A DNA stretch of 64,000 nt, taken from the NCBI GenBank assembly GCA_944383455.1, contig CALWPP010000007.1, positions 1-64,000 on the forward strand, read 5' to 3'. Below are positions 24,005 through 32,719 of this stretch, in pieces. The position numbers and the translations under genes are program-made. The DNA is from an uncultured Peptostreptococcaceae bacterium. GTDB taxonomy: Bacteria; Bacillota; Clostridia; Peptostreptococcales; Peptostreptococcaceae. Each line of letters starts with the position of its first letter. Position 1 is the stretch's first letter. The notes below the pieces were generated by a model, which was not told the origin of the DNA, did not search any database, and saw only the letters and a program-made list of their open reading frames with translations.

Positions 24005-25327
24005 TTAAATATTATAACTTTTCATATTCTTAATAAAACTAAAAAGATATATTATAAATGTTGTTATACTGATAAAAGTTAAAGTATATATGTATCCATA
24101 AATTCCAAGTATTGGTGTTAATATATAAATAGATATTATTTGAGTTATCATAGTAAAAAATGATACAACTCCACAAAATACTTCTTTACCTATTGAGTGA
24201 AGGATACTTGATAGAGTTTGGTTTAAAGATAAAAATAAAGGTACTATAAAAAGTGATTTAAGGTATTTACCAGATAGAGTATTATTATCAAATAAAAACA
24301 TACATATTTCATCTGAAAATAGATAAAAAATAAGTGATAAAGAAAAACCGACTAAAAAAGTTAAAAATAATGAATAAAATGATTTTAGTTTTACTTTTTT
24401 ATAGTTTTTAAGTGCTATTTCTGATGATAAATTAGGTATTAAATTTACAACTAATGCAGAACTTAACATAAATGGTAGATAAATAAGAGGCATAACCATT
24501 CCGTTAATTACACCATAAATACTTACTGCTTCTTTGTAATTAAGCCCTGATAAGATTAGTCTTTTAGGTATAATTAGTGAACTTATTGAATGAAATAAAA
24601 TGTTTGATATACGACTACAAGTAAGAGGTATAGACATTTTGATAGTTTCAACTGATGAATAAAAAAAATCTTTTATATTTATACTATAATTTTTATCGAA
24701 ATTTTTGTATTTATAAAGGCTAAACATTAAGTAAAATATACTTATGATTTCTCCAACTGATATAGCAATAAGAGCTATATAACAACCAAAAATATTATTT
24801 TTTATATAAAAACCTATTAAAATTATAAATATAATCCTTGAAGATTGTTCTAATATTTGACTTATAGCAGGTTTTAATACATCTTTTAGACCATAGTAAT
24901 ACCCTCTTAAAACATTTGATAATGTTATTATTACAATAGATGGACAAATAGCTATAAAGTATAGACTAAGGTCAGAGTCACTTAGAAATAATTTTGCCAA
25001 ATCTTTTGATGTAATATAAATTATAAATGATAAAAAAAATGATATAAAAAATGATGAGTAAAGAGCCGATATAAAAACTACATTAGTTTTATGTTTATCT
25101 TTTAAAGTTTTATTTTTTGCAACAAGCATACTAAGAGTAGTTGGAATACCAGTTGTTGTAAGTGCAAGGCAAATCATAAGAATGTTAAACAATATATGAT
25201 AAATTCCAAGACCATATTCACCAACAGTTCTTGTTAAGATTATTTTATATAAAAAACCAAGTATCCTAACTATAAAATTAGAAAAAAATAGTATCATAGT
25301 TGATATTAATAAGTTTGGTATTTTCAA
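24005..25327 (-). CDS. SpoVB/MurJ-type lipid flippase (MOP superfamily)
   Basis: The 440-aa protein has 12-14 hydrophobic segments throughout. The N-terminal block (FFSNFIVRILGFLYKIILTRTVGEYGLGIYH, read in parts) is typical of the polysaccharide biosynthesis/SpoVB branch of MOP flippases. SpoVB is needed for spore cortex synthesis in Bacillus and is related to the lipid II flippase MurJ. The start is TTG 25327 behind GGGGGTG. Its place next to the CdeC-like gene supports a spore role, but a general polysaccharide or lipid II flippase cannot be excluded. Confidence 0.82.
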   Translation of the reverse strand: MKIPNLLISTMILFFSNFIVRILGFLYKIILTRTVGEYGLGIYHILFNILMICLALTTTGIPTTLSMLVAKNKTLKDKHKTNVVFISALYSSFFISFFLSFIIYITSKDLAKLFLSDSDLSLYFIAICPSIVIITLSNVLRGYYYGLKDVLKPAISQILEQSSRIIFIILIGFYIKNNIFGCYIALIAISVGEIISIFYLMFSLYKYKNFDKNYSINIKDFFYSSVETIKMSIPLTCSRISNILFHSISSLIIPKRLILSGLNYKEAVSIYGVINGMVMPLIYLPFMLSSALVVNLIPNLSSEIALKNYKKVKLKSFYSLFLTFLVGFSLSLIFYLFSDEICMFLFDNNTLSGKYLKSLFIVPLFLSLNQTLSSILHSIGKEVFCGVVSFFTMITQIISIYILTPILGIYGYIYTLTFISITTFIIYLFSFIKNMKSYNI

Positions 25328-25376
25328 ATAAAAACACCCCCTTATTATCTATATTCATAAGAGAGTGTAAAAATAA

Positions 25377-26171
25377 TTATATTTTTATAAAGTTTGGTTT
25401 CATTTTATCAAAAGAACAGATATACTTAAATCCTATTTCTTTAAGATAATGATATATATAATCAAAATTACTTGCTATATGAGTATCACTATGTGAGTCA
25501 GAACCAGTAGTTATTATTTCTCCACCTAAATCTTTATACATTTTTAGTATATATCTTGATGGAGTTAAATCAGGGAGTTTGTATCTATAACAAGAAGTAT
25601 TAACTTCTATTCCTCGATTATCGTTTATAACAGTTTTTAAAATTTCTTCGATTATATCAGAAAAAAGTCTATCATCTAATAAAGAGTCATAATTTCCGTA
25701 CCTTTTTATTAAGTCTAAATGACCTAAGACAGAGTAATGTTTAAAGTTTTTAATTATTTCGTATAACTTTAAAAAGTAAGTTTCGTAAGCTTGTTTTTGA
25801 GTTTTACCCTCAAAATATCCTCTAAGCGAAAAATCTTTTTCATCTATAGCGTGTTGAGATAAAATCACAAAGTCAAATGGATTAGTTAAAACATCATCTC
25901 TACATTTATCGATTATATGAGTTTGAAGTCCCATCTCAACGCCTATCTTTACACTTATTTTATCTTTATATTTTTCTTTTAATATATTATATTCTTTAAA
26001 ATATTTATCATAGTCTATTATCCAAGTACTATCACCTTTTTCATTATGTTCCATATGGTCTGTAAAGCAAATTTCGGTTAAGTTAAGACTTATAGATTTT
26101 TTTATCATATCTTCCATACTAGTTTTTGAATCTGGTGAAAAATTTGAGTGTATATGATAGTCATAATACAT
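25377..26171 (-). CDS. PHP-domain phosphatase, histidinol-phosphatase (HisK) type
   Basis: The 264-aa PHP-fold protein has DYHIHSNFSPDS at the N-terminus (metal ligands), FTDHME, a VGVEMGLQ-like KIGVEMG block, SQHAID, LGHLDL and a C-terminal GSDSHSD metal site. HisK-type PHP enzymes dephosphorylate histidinol phosphate, but no other his gene is visible, so the substrate may differ. A GGGGAT ribosome site precedes the ATG. The flippase gene follows 49 bases downstream on the same strand. Confidence 0.85.
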   Translation of the reverse strand: MYYDYHIHSNFSPDSKTSMEDMIKKSISLNLTEICFTDHMEHNEKGDSTWIIDYDKYFKEYNILKEKYKDKISVKIGVEMGLQTHIIDKCRDDVLTNPFDFVILSQHAIDEKDFSLRGYFEGKTQKQAYETYFLKLYEIIKNFKHYSVLGHLDLIKRYGNYDSLLDDRLFSDIIEEILKTVINDNRGIEVNTSCYRYKLPDLTPSRYILKMYKDLGGEIITTGSDSHSDTHIASNFDYIYHYLKEIGFKYICSFDKMKPNFIKI

Positions 26172-26301
26172 AAAAATATCCCCTTTTCATAGAATTTTTG
26201 GTATTATATAGTATAATAAATTAATTTTTGCTAATCAAGTCAAAATGTATTAACTAAAATCTTTAGGCAATAATTAATATATGTAGCTAGGAGGAAAATA
26301 A

Positions 26302-26502
26302 ATGTTTGACCAAAATAAATTAGATAGAATAAATTATCTTGCAAAAAAAAATAAAGAAGTGGGACTTACTGAAGAAGAACTAAAAGAAAGAGAAATACTA
26401 AGAAAAGAGTATTTAACTCATTTTAGAGGTCATTTTAAGTCAAGACTTGAAAATATAAAAGTAGTTACTCCTGAGGAGTATGAAAAAATGAATAAAAAAT
26501 AA
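26302..26502 (+). CDS. DUF896 protein, YnzC family
   Basis: A 66-aa soluble helical protein with the DUF896 signature: an N-terminal RINYLAKKNKEVGLTEEE helix, then a YLTHFRGHFKSRL block. Bacillus YnzC lies in the SOS-induced yneA operon but its function is unknown. The AGGAGG site before the ATG is strong. It is 10 bases upstream of the aminopeptidase gene and cotranscribed with it. Confidence 0.9.
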   Translation: MFDQNKLDRINYLAKKNKEVGLTEEELKEREILRKEYLTHFRGHFKSRLENIKVVTPEEYEKMNKK

Positions 26503-26512
26503 GGAGAATTTT

Positions 26513-27880
26513 ATGAACGCTTGGGAATTTGAAAAAAATAACTTAGAAAAAGTTATGTCTTACTCAAAAGAGTATATGAACTTTTTAGATAATGGAAAGA
26601 CTGAGAGAACTTCTTGTAAAGAAATAGTTAAAATGGCTAAAGAAAAAGGATATATATCTCTTTGTGAAGCTATAAAAAAAGGAAATATAAAAAAAGGCGA
26701 TAAGATATATGCTATAAATAAAGAAAAAGCAGTAGCGCTTTTTTTAATAGGAGAAAAAGAAATTCAAGAAGGTATGAAAATTATTGGAGGTCATATTGAC
26801 GTTCCAAGATTAGACTTAAAACCAAATCCAATTTACGAGGAATCTAATCTAGGATTTTTAAAAACTCACTACTATGGAGGTATAAAAAAATATCAATGGA
26901 CTACAATACCTCTTTCAATTCACGGAGTAGTTATTTTAAATGATGGTACAAAGGTTGATATTTGTATTGGAGAAGATGAAACTGACCCAGTATTTTGTAT
27001 AACTGATTTACTTCCTCACCTTGCAAAAGACCAAATGACAAAAACTATGTCAGAAGGAGTTATAGGTGAGAAATTGAATGTTTTAGTTGGGAATATGCCT
27101 CTTTTTGGAGAAGAAAAAGACAAAGTAGAAAAAAATATATTAAAAATACTAAACGAAAAATACAATATGACAAATGAAGACTTTTTAAGTGCAGAAATAG
27201 AAGTAGTACCTGCTGGGAAATCTCGTGATTTAGGATTTGATAGAAGTATGATTTTATCTTATGGACATGATGATAGAGTTTGTTCTTATGCAGGTGTTAA
27301 GGCGCTTCTTGATAGTGAGAGTACACTTTTTACTTGTGTAGCACTTTGTGTTGATAAAGAAGAAGTAGGCTCAAATGGAAATACAGGAATGCATTCGAAG
27401 TTTTTTGAAAATGTAGTTTCTGAGCTTATTGCACTTGAAGGAAATTACTGTGAACTAAAATTAAAAAGAGCAATGGCAAATTCTAAAGTTTTATCTGCTG
27501 ATGTTTCAGCAGGATACGACCCAAATTACTCTGATGCTTACGAAAAGAGAAACTCAGTATTTATGGGAGAAGGTGTAGTTTTAACTAAATATACAGGTTC
27601 AAGAGGTAAAAGTGGATGTAATGATGCTAATGCTGAGTTTATGGCAGAAGTTAGAAGAATTTTTGATAAAGGTGAGGTTATTTGGCAAACTGGGGAACTT
27701 GGTAAAGTTGACCAAGGTGGAGGTGGAACAATAGCTTATATTTTAGCAAATTATGGTGCAGAAGTAATTGACTGTGGTGTTGGAGTTTTAAGTATGCACT
27801 CACCTTATGAAGTAGTATCAAAAGTTGATATATACGAGATGTATAAAGGATTTAAGTCATTTTTTAATATAAATTTATAG
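26513..27880 (+). CDS. apeA: M18-family aminopeptidase
   Basis: The 455-aa zinc aminopeptidase of the M18 (aspartyl aminopeptidase-like) family removes N-terminal residues from peptides in the cytosol. Metal and catalytic motifs are GGHIDVPRLDLKP (His and Asp), HDDRVCSYAG (bridging Asp), DKEEVGSNGNTG (catalytic Glu pair), and the C-terminal MHSPYE histidine. Length is as expected. It follows the DUF896 gene by 10 bases and ends at a terminator shared with the convergent leucine-rich-repeat gene. Confidence 0.94.
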   Translation: MNAWEFEKNNLEKVMSYSKEYMNFLDNGKTERTSCKEIVKMAKEKGYISLCEAIKKGNIKKGDKIYAINKEKAVALFLIGEKEIQEGMKIIGGHIDVPRLDLKPNPIYEESNLGFLKTHYYGGIKKYQWTTIPLSIHGVVILNDGTKVDICIGEDETDPVFCITDLLPHLAKDQMTKTMSEGVIGEKLNVLVGNMPLFGEEKDKVEKNILKILNEKYNMTNEDFLSAEIEVVPAGKSRDLGFDRSMILSYGHDDRVCSYAGVKALLDSESTLFTCVALCVDKEEVGSNGNTGMHSKFFENVVSELIALEGNYCELKLKRAMANSKVLSADVSAGYDPNYSDAYEKRNSVFMGEGVVLTKYTGSRGKSGCNDANAEFMAEVRRIFDKGEVIWQTGELGKVDQGGGGTIAYILANYGAEVIDCGVGVLSMHSPYEVVSKVDIYEMYKGFKSFFNINL

Positions 27881-27882
27881 AT

Positions 27883-27918
27883 ATAATAAGTAGTGTAGTT
27901 TTCTACACTATTTATTAT
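27883..27918. terminator. Bidirectional terminator, aminopeptidase / LRR gene
   Basis: ATAATAAGTAGTGTAG pairs with CTACACTATTTATTAT with a TTTT loop. It spans the end of the reverse LRR gene. Confidence 0.75.
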
Positions 27919-28783
27919 ACCATTTTATAGGTGAGAAATCTTTTATATCATTATACATTAAGTCGATTGTGTGTAGATTTTCTAAATTAGATAGTGATTT
28001 TACATTATTAATTTTATTATAAGAAGCTATCAATATTTCTAATTTTTTTAGATTTTGTAGCGAAGTAATATCTTCAATTTCATTATGTGATATAGTAAGT
28101 TCAACTATATCTGTAAGTTTTTTTAATGAAGAAATATCGCTTATTTTATTTTGTGATAAACTTAAAAACTCTAAATTTATCATAGTAGAAAGTGGAGTAA
28201 TACTTTTTATATCATTAGTATCTAATGATAATTCGTTTAATTTGTTAAGTTTTTGAAGATGTCTTATATTATCTATTTTATTACATTGAAGAGAAAGTAG
28301 GTTCATATTGTATAGATTTTTAAGATGAGAAATATCATTTATTTCATTGTAATCTGCGATTAAAACTTTTAGTTTAAGTAGGTTTTCAAGACCTAAAAAG
28401 TTTTCTAATTTATTATCTGAAACCACCAAAGTAGTTAATTTTTTTAAATTCCTTAGACAGTCTATAGAAGTAATATTATTTTCTGATATATTAAGTGAAG
28501 TAATAGAAGTTAATTCGCTTATTACAGATATATCATCTATATTGCAATTTTTTAAAGTTAATTCCTCTAAATTATGATTAAATCTAAGAGGCCAAAGTTC
28601 ACTTATATTACCTTCTAAAACTATTAAACTTCTTAAATTGGTAAGATGTTGTATACCTTCTAAACTATTTATTTTTGATGGTACTATTAATTGTATAATT
28701 TTTTCTAAATTATCAGAAGTTAAATCGAGTCCATTTAAAGTATTAACTATAGATATTAGTAAATTATTATCTTTTATATACAT
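27908..28783 (-). CDS. Leucine-rich-repeat protein, no export signal
   Basis: I start it at ATG 28783, where GAAAGGAAA lies upstream on the reverse strand; an upstream ATG at 28885 adds an unlikely 34 residues. The 291-aa product is built almost wholly from about ten 22-residue repeats of the pattern L-x-x-L-x-x-L-x-I-x-x-N-x-I-x-D-I, as in internalins. It has a short N-terminal cap, no signal peptide, no membrane helix and no wall anchor, so it is probably cytosolic. Its partner is unknown. The long solenoid suggests protein binding. Confidence 0.85.
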   Translation of the reverse strand: MYIKDNNLLISIVNTLNGLDLTSDNLEKIIQLIVPSKINSLEGIQHLTNLRSLIVLEGNISELWPLRFNHNLEELTLKNCNIDDISVISELTSITSLNISENNITSIDCLRNLKKLTTLVVSDNKLENFLGLENLLKLKVLIADYNEINDISHLKNLYNMNLLSLQCNKIDNIRHLQKLNKLNELSLDTNDIKSITPLSTMINLEFLSLSQNKISDISSLKKLTDIVELTISHNEIEDITSLQNLKKLEILIASYNKINNVKSLSNLENLHTIDLMYNDIKDFSPIKWYNK

Positions 28784-28926
28784 AGTCAAATTTCCTTTCA
28801 TAAAAGTATCAAAAACTTTAAAATTATTATGATTGTTGTTAATATATAATAAAAGTATGTTATTATTAAATAATATTATGAACATAATTAAAAGTAAAGA
28901 TTAAAGATATTAGGAGGTAATAAGTT

Positions 28927-31563
28927 TTGGATAAAACTTTAGTTATAATAGATGGAAACTCTATAATAAATAGAGCTTTTTTTGCTTTACCACAAATGAA
29001 TAATAAAGAGGGTCTTAATACTAATGCTATATATGGATTTACAACTATGTTATTTAAAATAATAGATACTTATAATCCAACGCATATTAGTGTTTGTTTT
29101 GATAGAAAGTCAAAAACTTTTAGACATTTAGAGTATAGTGAATATAAAGCCGGAAGAAAAAAGATGTCAGATGAGCTAAAAGAACAGTTTGAGCCACTTA
29201 AAAACTTACTTGATAGTTTTAATATAAATAGACTTGAAATTGATGGGTATGAAGCTGATGATATAATAGGTACAGTTTCAAAGTTTGCAGAAGAACATAA
29301 TTTCAAAGTATACATAGTAACAGGAGATAAAGATGCTATTCAACTTGCATCAAAAAATACAACAACACTTATAACAAAAAAAGGTGTTTCTGATATCGAA
29401 GAATATGATTATGATTTTGTGGTTGAAAAATACGAAATGACTCCAACTCAATTTATAGATTTAAAAGGACTTATGGGAGATAAGTCAGATAATATACCAG
29501 GAGTTAGTGGAATTGGCGAAAAAACTGGAATAAAACTTATAAAAGAGTTTGGAAGTATTGAAAATATAATCGATAATATAGATTTATTAAAAGGAAGTAT
29601 CAAAAAGAAAATAGAAGAAAATAAAGATAGTGCAATAATGAGCAAAAAACTTGCAACTATTATAAGAGATGTACCTATAAAGTTTACTCTTGATGAGCTT
29701 TCTTATGGAGAGTACGACAAGGAGAAAGTAATTAAAAACTTTAAAGAACTTGGATTTAATAGTTTAATTCAAAGATTTATAGAAAATAATGATACTTATG
29801 AAAATAATAACTTAGATATTATAGAGCTTAAAGACTTTGATAGTTTTAAGAAAGAGCTTTATATAAATAAAAAACTTATAATGAAAACTGTATCAAAACA
29901 AGGAAATATATTAAATAAAAATTTACTTTATATGTTTTTAAGTATTGATGGAAAAAATGTTTACTACATAAAAGAAAAAGATTTATTTAATATAGAGGAT
30001 ATATTAAATGATGATACTATAGAAAAAATAGGATACGATTTAAAAGAAGACTATTTAGTTTTAAAACCTTATAATATAAATCTTAATAATATGAAATTTG
30101 ATATAAAAATAGCAGAATATTTAATAGACTCAACTACTTCAACTTCTTATGAATGTAGTGCAATAAGTATGAAGTATTTAACTAGAAAAATAAAATCTAA
30201 AGAAGAACTTCTTGGAAAAGGAGCTAAAGCAAAGACTTTTGATAAAATAGGATTTGATGAACTAAGTAATTATATTTCAAATATAATAAATGTTGTTTAT
30301 GAAGTTTATCCAAAAATGGAAAAAATTATAAATGATATAGATATATCTAATCTATTTTATAATGTTGAAATGCCTTTAGTTGAAGTTTTAGGTAGTATGG
30401 AGTTTTATGGGATAAAAGTAGATAAAGATACTTTAAATGAGCTAGGCTCTGAATTTAAAAATTCTATTAAAAAACTTGAAGATGATATTTATGATATTGC
30501 AGGAGAAAAGTTTAATATAAATTCTCCAAAACAACTTGGTGTAATTCTTTTTGAAAAGTTAGGTCTTAAAGTGATCAAAAAAACTAAGACTGGTTATTCA
30601 ACTAATATAGAGGTATTAGAAAAGTTAAAAAATGATAGTCCTATAATAGATAAAATTATTGAATACAGACAAATTGCTAAACTAAATTCAACTTATGTAG
30701 AAGGATTGTTTTCTATTATAAATGAATTAGATGGAAGGATTCATTCATCTTTTAACCAAACTATAACTACTACGGGAAGAATTTCATCAACTGAACCAAA
30801 CCTTCAAAATATACCTGTAAAGCTTGATATGGGAAGAAATATAAGAAAAGTTTTTGTATCAAAAGAAAATTGTGTTTTAGTTGATGCTGATTATTCTCAA
30901 GTTGAACTTAGAGTATTAGCTCATATGAGTAATGATAAAACTATGATTGAAGCTTTTAAAAACAACGAAGACATTCATACTAAAACTGCATCGCAAATTT
31001 TTGATGTTTCAATGAGTGATGTTACTCAAAAACAACGAAGTGAAGCTAAAGCAATTAATTTTGGTATAGTATATGGAAAAACTGACTTTGGTTTATCAGA
31101 TGATTTAGGTATTTCTTTAAAACAAGCTAAAGAATATATAGATTCTTATTTTAATAAATATAATAATATAAAAACGTTTATGGATGAAGTTTTAATTTTT
31201 GCTCAAAATGAAGGATATGTTAAGACTATTTTAAATAGAAGAAGATATATACCAGAAATAAACTCTAATAATTTTATGGTAAAAAATGCTAGTAAAAGAG
31301 CAGCCATGAACGCACCCATTCAAGGAAGTGCAGCAGATATAATAAAAATTGCTATGGTTAATGTTTACAAAAAATTGAAAGAAGAAAACTTAAAATCAAG
31401 ACTAATACTTCAAGTTCATGATGAGCTTATAGTTGAATCTTTTATAGATGAAATTGATATAGTAAAAAATATAGTAAAAAATGAAATGGAAAATGCTTTT
31501 GATATGGTTGTTAATTTGGACGTAGATTTAAATATAGGTAAATCTTGGTATGAAACGAAATAG
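28927..31563 (+). CDS. polA: DNA polymerase I
   Basis: The 878-aa enzyme fills gaps and removes RNA primers. The N-terminal 5' nuclease domain (about 1-290) shows IDGNSIINRAFFA, GYEADDIIGT and GDKSDNIPGV. The middle domain, residues ~300-460, has lost the proofreading motifs: the ExoI DxE is absent and ExoIII is not recognisable. The polymerase domain has VDADYSQVELR, RSEAKAINFGIVYG and QVHDEL. The start is TTG 28927 after AGGAGGT. coaE follows 9 bases later. Confidence 0.97.
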   Translation: MDKTLVIIDGNSIINRAFFALPQMNNKEGLNTNAIYGFTTMLFKIIDTYNPTHISVCFDRKSKTFRHLEYSEYKAGRKKMSDELKEQFEPLKNLLDSFNINRLEIDGYEADDIIGTVSKFAEEHNFKVYIVTGDKDAIQLASKNTTTLITKKGVSDIEEYDYDFVVEKYEMTPTQFIDLKGLMGDKSDNIPGVSGIGEKTGIKLIKEFGSIENIIDNIDLLKGSIKKKIEENKDSAIMSKKLATIIRDVPIKFTLDELSYGEYDKEKVIKNFKELGFNSLIQRFIENNDTYENNNLDIIELKDFDSFKKELYINKKLIMKTVSKQGNILNKNLLYMFLSIDGKNVYYIKEKDLFNIEDILNDDTIEKIGYDLKEDYLVLKPYNINLNNMKFDIKIAEYLIDSTTSTSYECSAISMKYLTRKIKSKEELLGKGAKAKTFDKIGFDELSNYISNIINVVYEVYPKMEKIINDIDISNLFYNVEMPLVEVLGSMEFYGIKVDKDTLNELGSEFKNSIKKLEDDIYDIAGEKFNINSPKQLGVILFEKLGLKVIKKTKTGYSTNIEVLEKLKNDSPIIDKIIEYRQIAKLNSTYVEGLFSIINELDGRIHSSFNQTITTTGRISSTEPNLQNIPVKLDMGRNIRKVFVSKENCVLVDADYSQVELRVLAHMSNDKTMIEAFKNNEDIHTKTASQIFDVSMSDVTQKQRSEAKAINFGIVYGKTDFGLSDDLGISLKQAKEYIDSYFNKYNNIKTFMDEVLIFAQNEGYVKTILNRRRYIPEINSNNFMVKNASKRAAMNAPIQGSAADIIKIAMVNVYKKLKEENLKSRLILQVHDELIVESFIDEIDIVKNIVKNEMENAFDMVVNLDVDLNIGKSWYETK

Positions 31564-31572
31564 GTGAGATAA

Positions 31573-32163
31573 ATGGTATTAGGTTTAACTGGAAATATAG
31601 GGTGTGGTAAAAGCACTGTGTCAAATATTTTATCACAAAAAGGAATAACCATTATAGATTTAGATAATATTTCAAGAGATATAATGAATGATAGTAATAC
31701 TTTAAAATTAATTTTTAGGACTTTTGGAGAACATCTAAAATTAAAAGATAATACTTTGGATAGAAAAGGGCTTGGGGAGATTGTATTTAATGATAAAAGT
31801 AAGCTTGATAAATTAAATAAAATAACTCACCCATTAATAAAAAGGAGAGTAGAAAATATTTTATCTAGTAAAAGTAAAAGTTTAATAGTTATTGATGGAG
31901 CACTTCTTATAGAGGCTAATTTTCTTGATATAATAGATAGACTTTTACTTGTAACTTGTGATGAAAAAATTCAAATACAAAGGGTAATAAAAAGAGACAA
32001 TATAAGTGAATTAGAAGCTAATCAAAGAATAAATTCTCAAATGAGTCAACAAGAAAAAATAAATTATGCAGATTATATTATAGATAATTCTTATGATGAG
32101 AATAAACTAATAGAAAATATTGAAGAATTCTTGCGATTTGTAAAGGAGAATTGGAGTGCTTGA
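31573..32163 (+). CDS. coaE: Dephospho-CoA kinase
   Basis: CoaE performs the last step of CoA synthesis, phosphorylating dephospho-CoA. The 196-aa P-loop protein has LTGNIGCGKST at residues 5-15, then DLDNISRD, a THPLIKRRVE block and IDGALLIEAN. polA-coaE adjacency is conserved in Firmicutes. The start follows AGGTGAGATAA. The gene overlaps the lytic transglycosylase gene by 8 bases. Confidence 0.95.
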   Translation: MVLGLTGNIGCGKSTVSNILSQKGITIIDLDNISRDIMNDSNTLKLIFRTFGEHLKLKDNTLDRKGLGEIVFNDKSKLDKLNKITHPLIKRRVENILSSKSKSLIVIDGALLIEANFLDIIDRLLLVTCDEKIQIQRVIKRDNISELEANQRINSQMSQQEKINYADYIIDNSYDENKLIENIEEFLRFVKENWSA

Positions 32164-32719
32164 TAAGTCTAAAAAATCAATTTTGTTTGGAATTTTAGGG
32201 ATAATATTAGTTATTGGAGTTTATGAGAGTAAGATTATACATAAAATTATATATCCTAAAAAATATTATGAATATGTATCTAAATATTCTAGCGAATTTA
32301 GTGTTGATGAAAATTTGGTTTATAGTATAATGAAAGCTGAGAGTAAGTTTATAGAAGATGCTGAGTCTTACAAAGGCGCTAAAGGTCTTATGCAAATAAG
32401 TGATATCACTAGAGACTGGGGAGCTAGTGAGCTTAATATTGATGATATAGATATTTTTAATCCAGAAGATAATATAAAGATTGGATGTTGGTACATAAAT
32501 AAATTATTTAAAGAGTTTGGAAAATTAGACCTAGTTATAGCTGCATACAATGGTGGTTCTGGAAATGTAAGTAAGTGGCTTAAAAATAAAGAGTATAGTT
32601 TAGATGGTGTGAATTTATATAAAATACCATTTGAAGAAACATCAAACTATGTAAAAAAAGTATTAAAAAATTATAAAAATTATAACGAAATATATTCAGA
32701 GAAAGGGAACTCGCAATGA
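32156..32719 (+). CDS. Membrane-anchored lytic transglycosylase (Slt/MltE type)
   Basis: The 187-aa protein starts with GTG 32156 after AAGGAGAA. Residues ~8-24 form one membrane segment; the rest is an SLT domain. The catalytic glutamate is Glu62 in MKAESKF, followed by GAKGLMQI and AAYNGGSGNV. It would cleave peptidoglycan glycan strands outside the membrane. It overlaps coaE by 8 bases and the peptide-binding lipoprotein gene by 4, so the polA-coaE-slt-SBP genes form one transcript. Confidence 0.92.
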   Translation: MLDKSKKSILFGILGIILVIGVYESKIIHKIIYPKKYYEYVSKYSSEFSVDENLVYSIMKAESKFIEDAESYKGAKGLMQISDITRDWGASELNIDDIDIFNPEDNIKIGCWYINKLFKEFGKLDLVIAAYNGGSGNVSKWLKNKEYSLDGVNLYKIPFEETSNYVKKVLKNYKNYNEIYSEKGNSQ

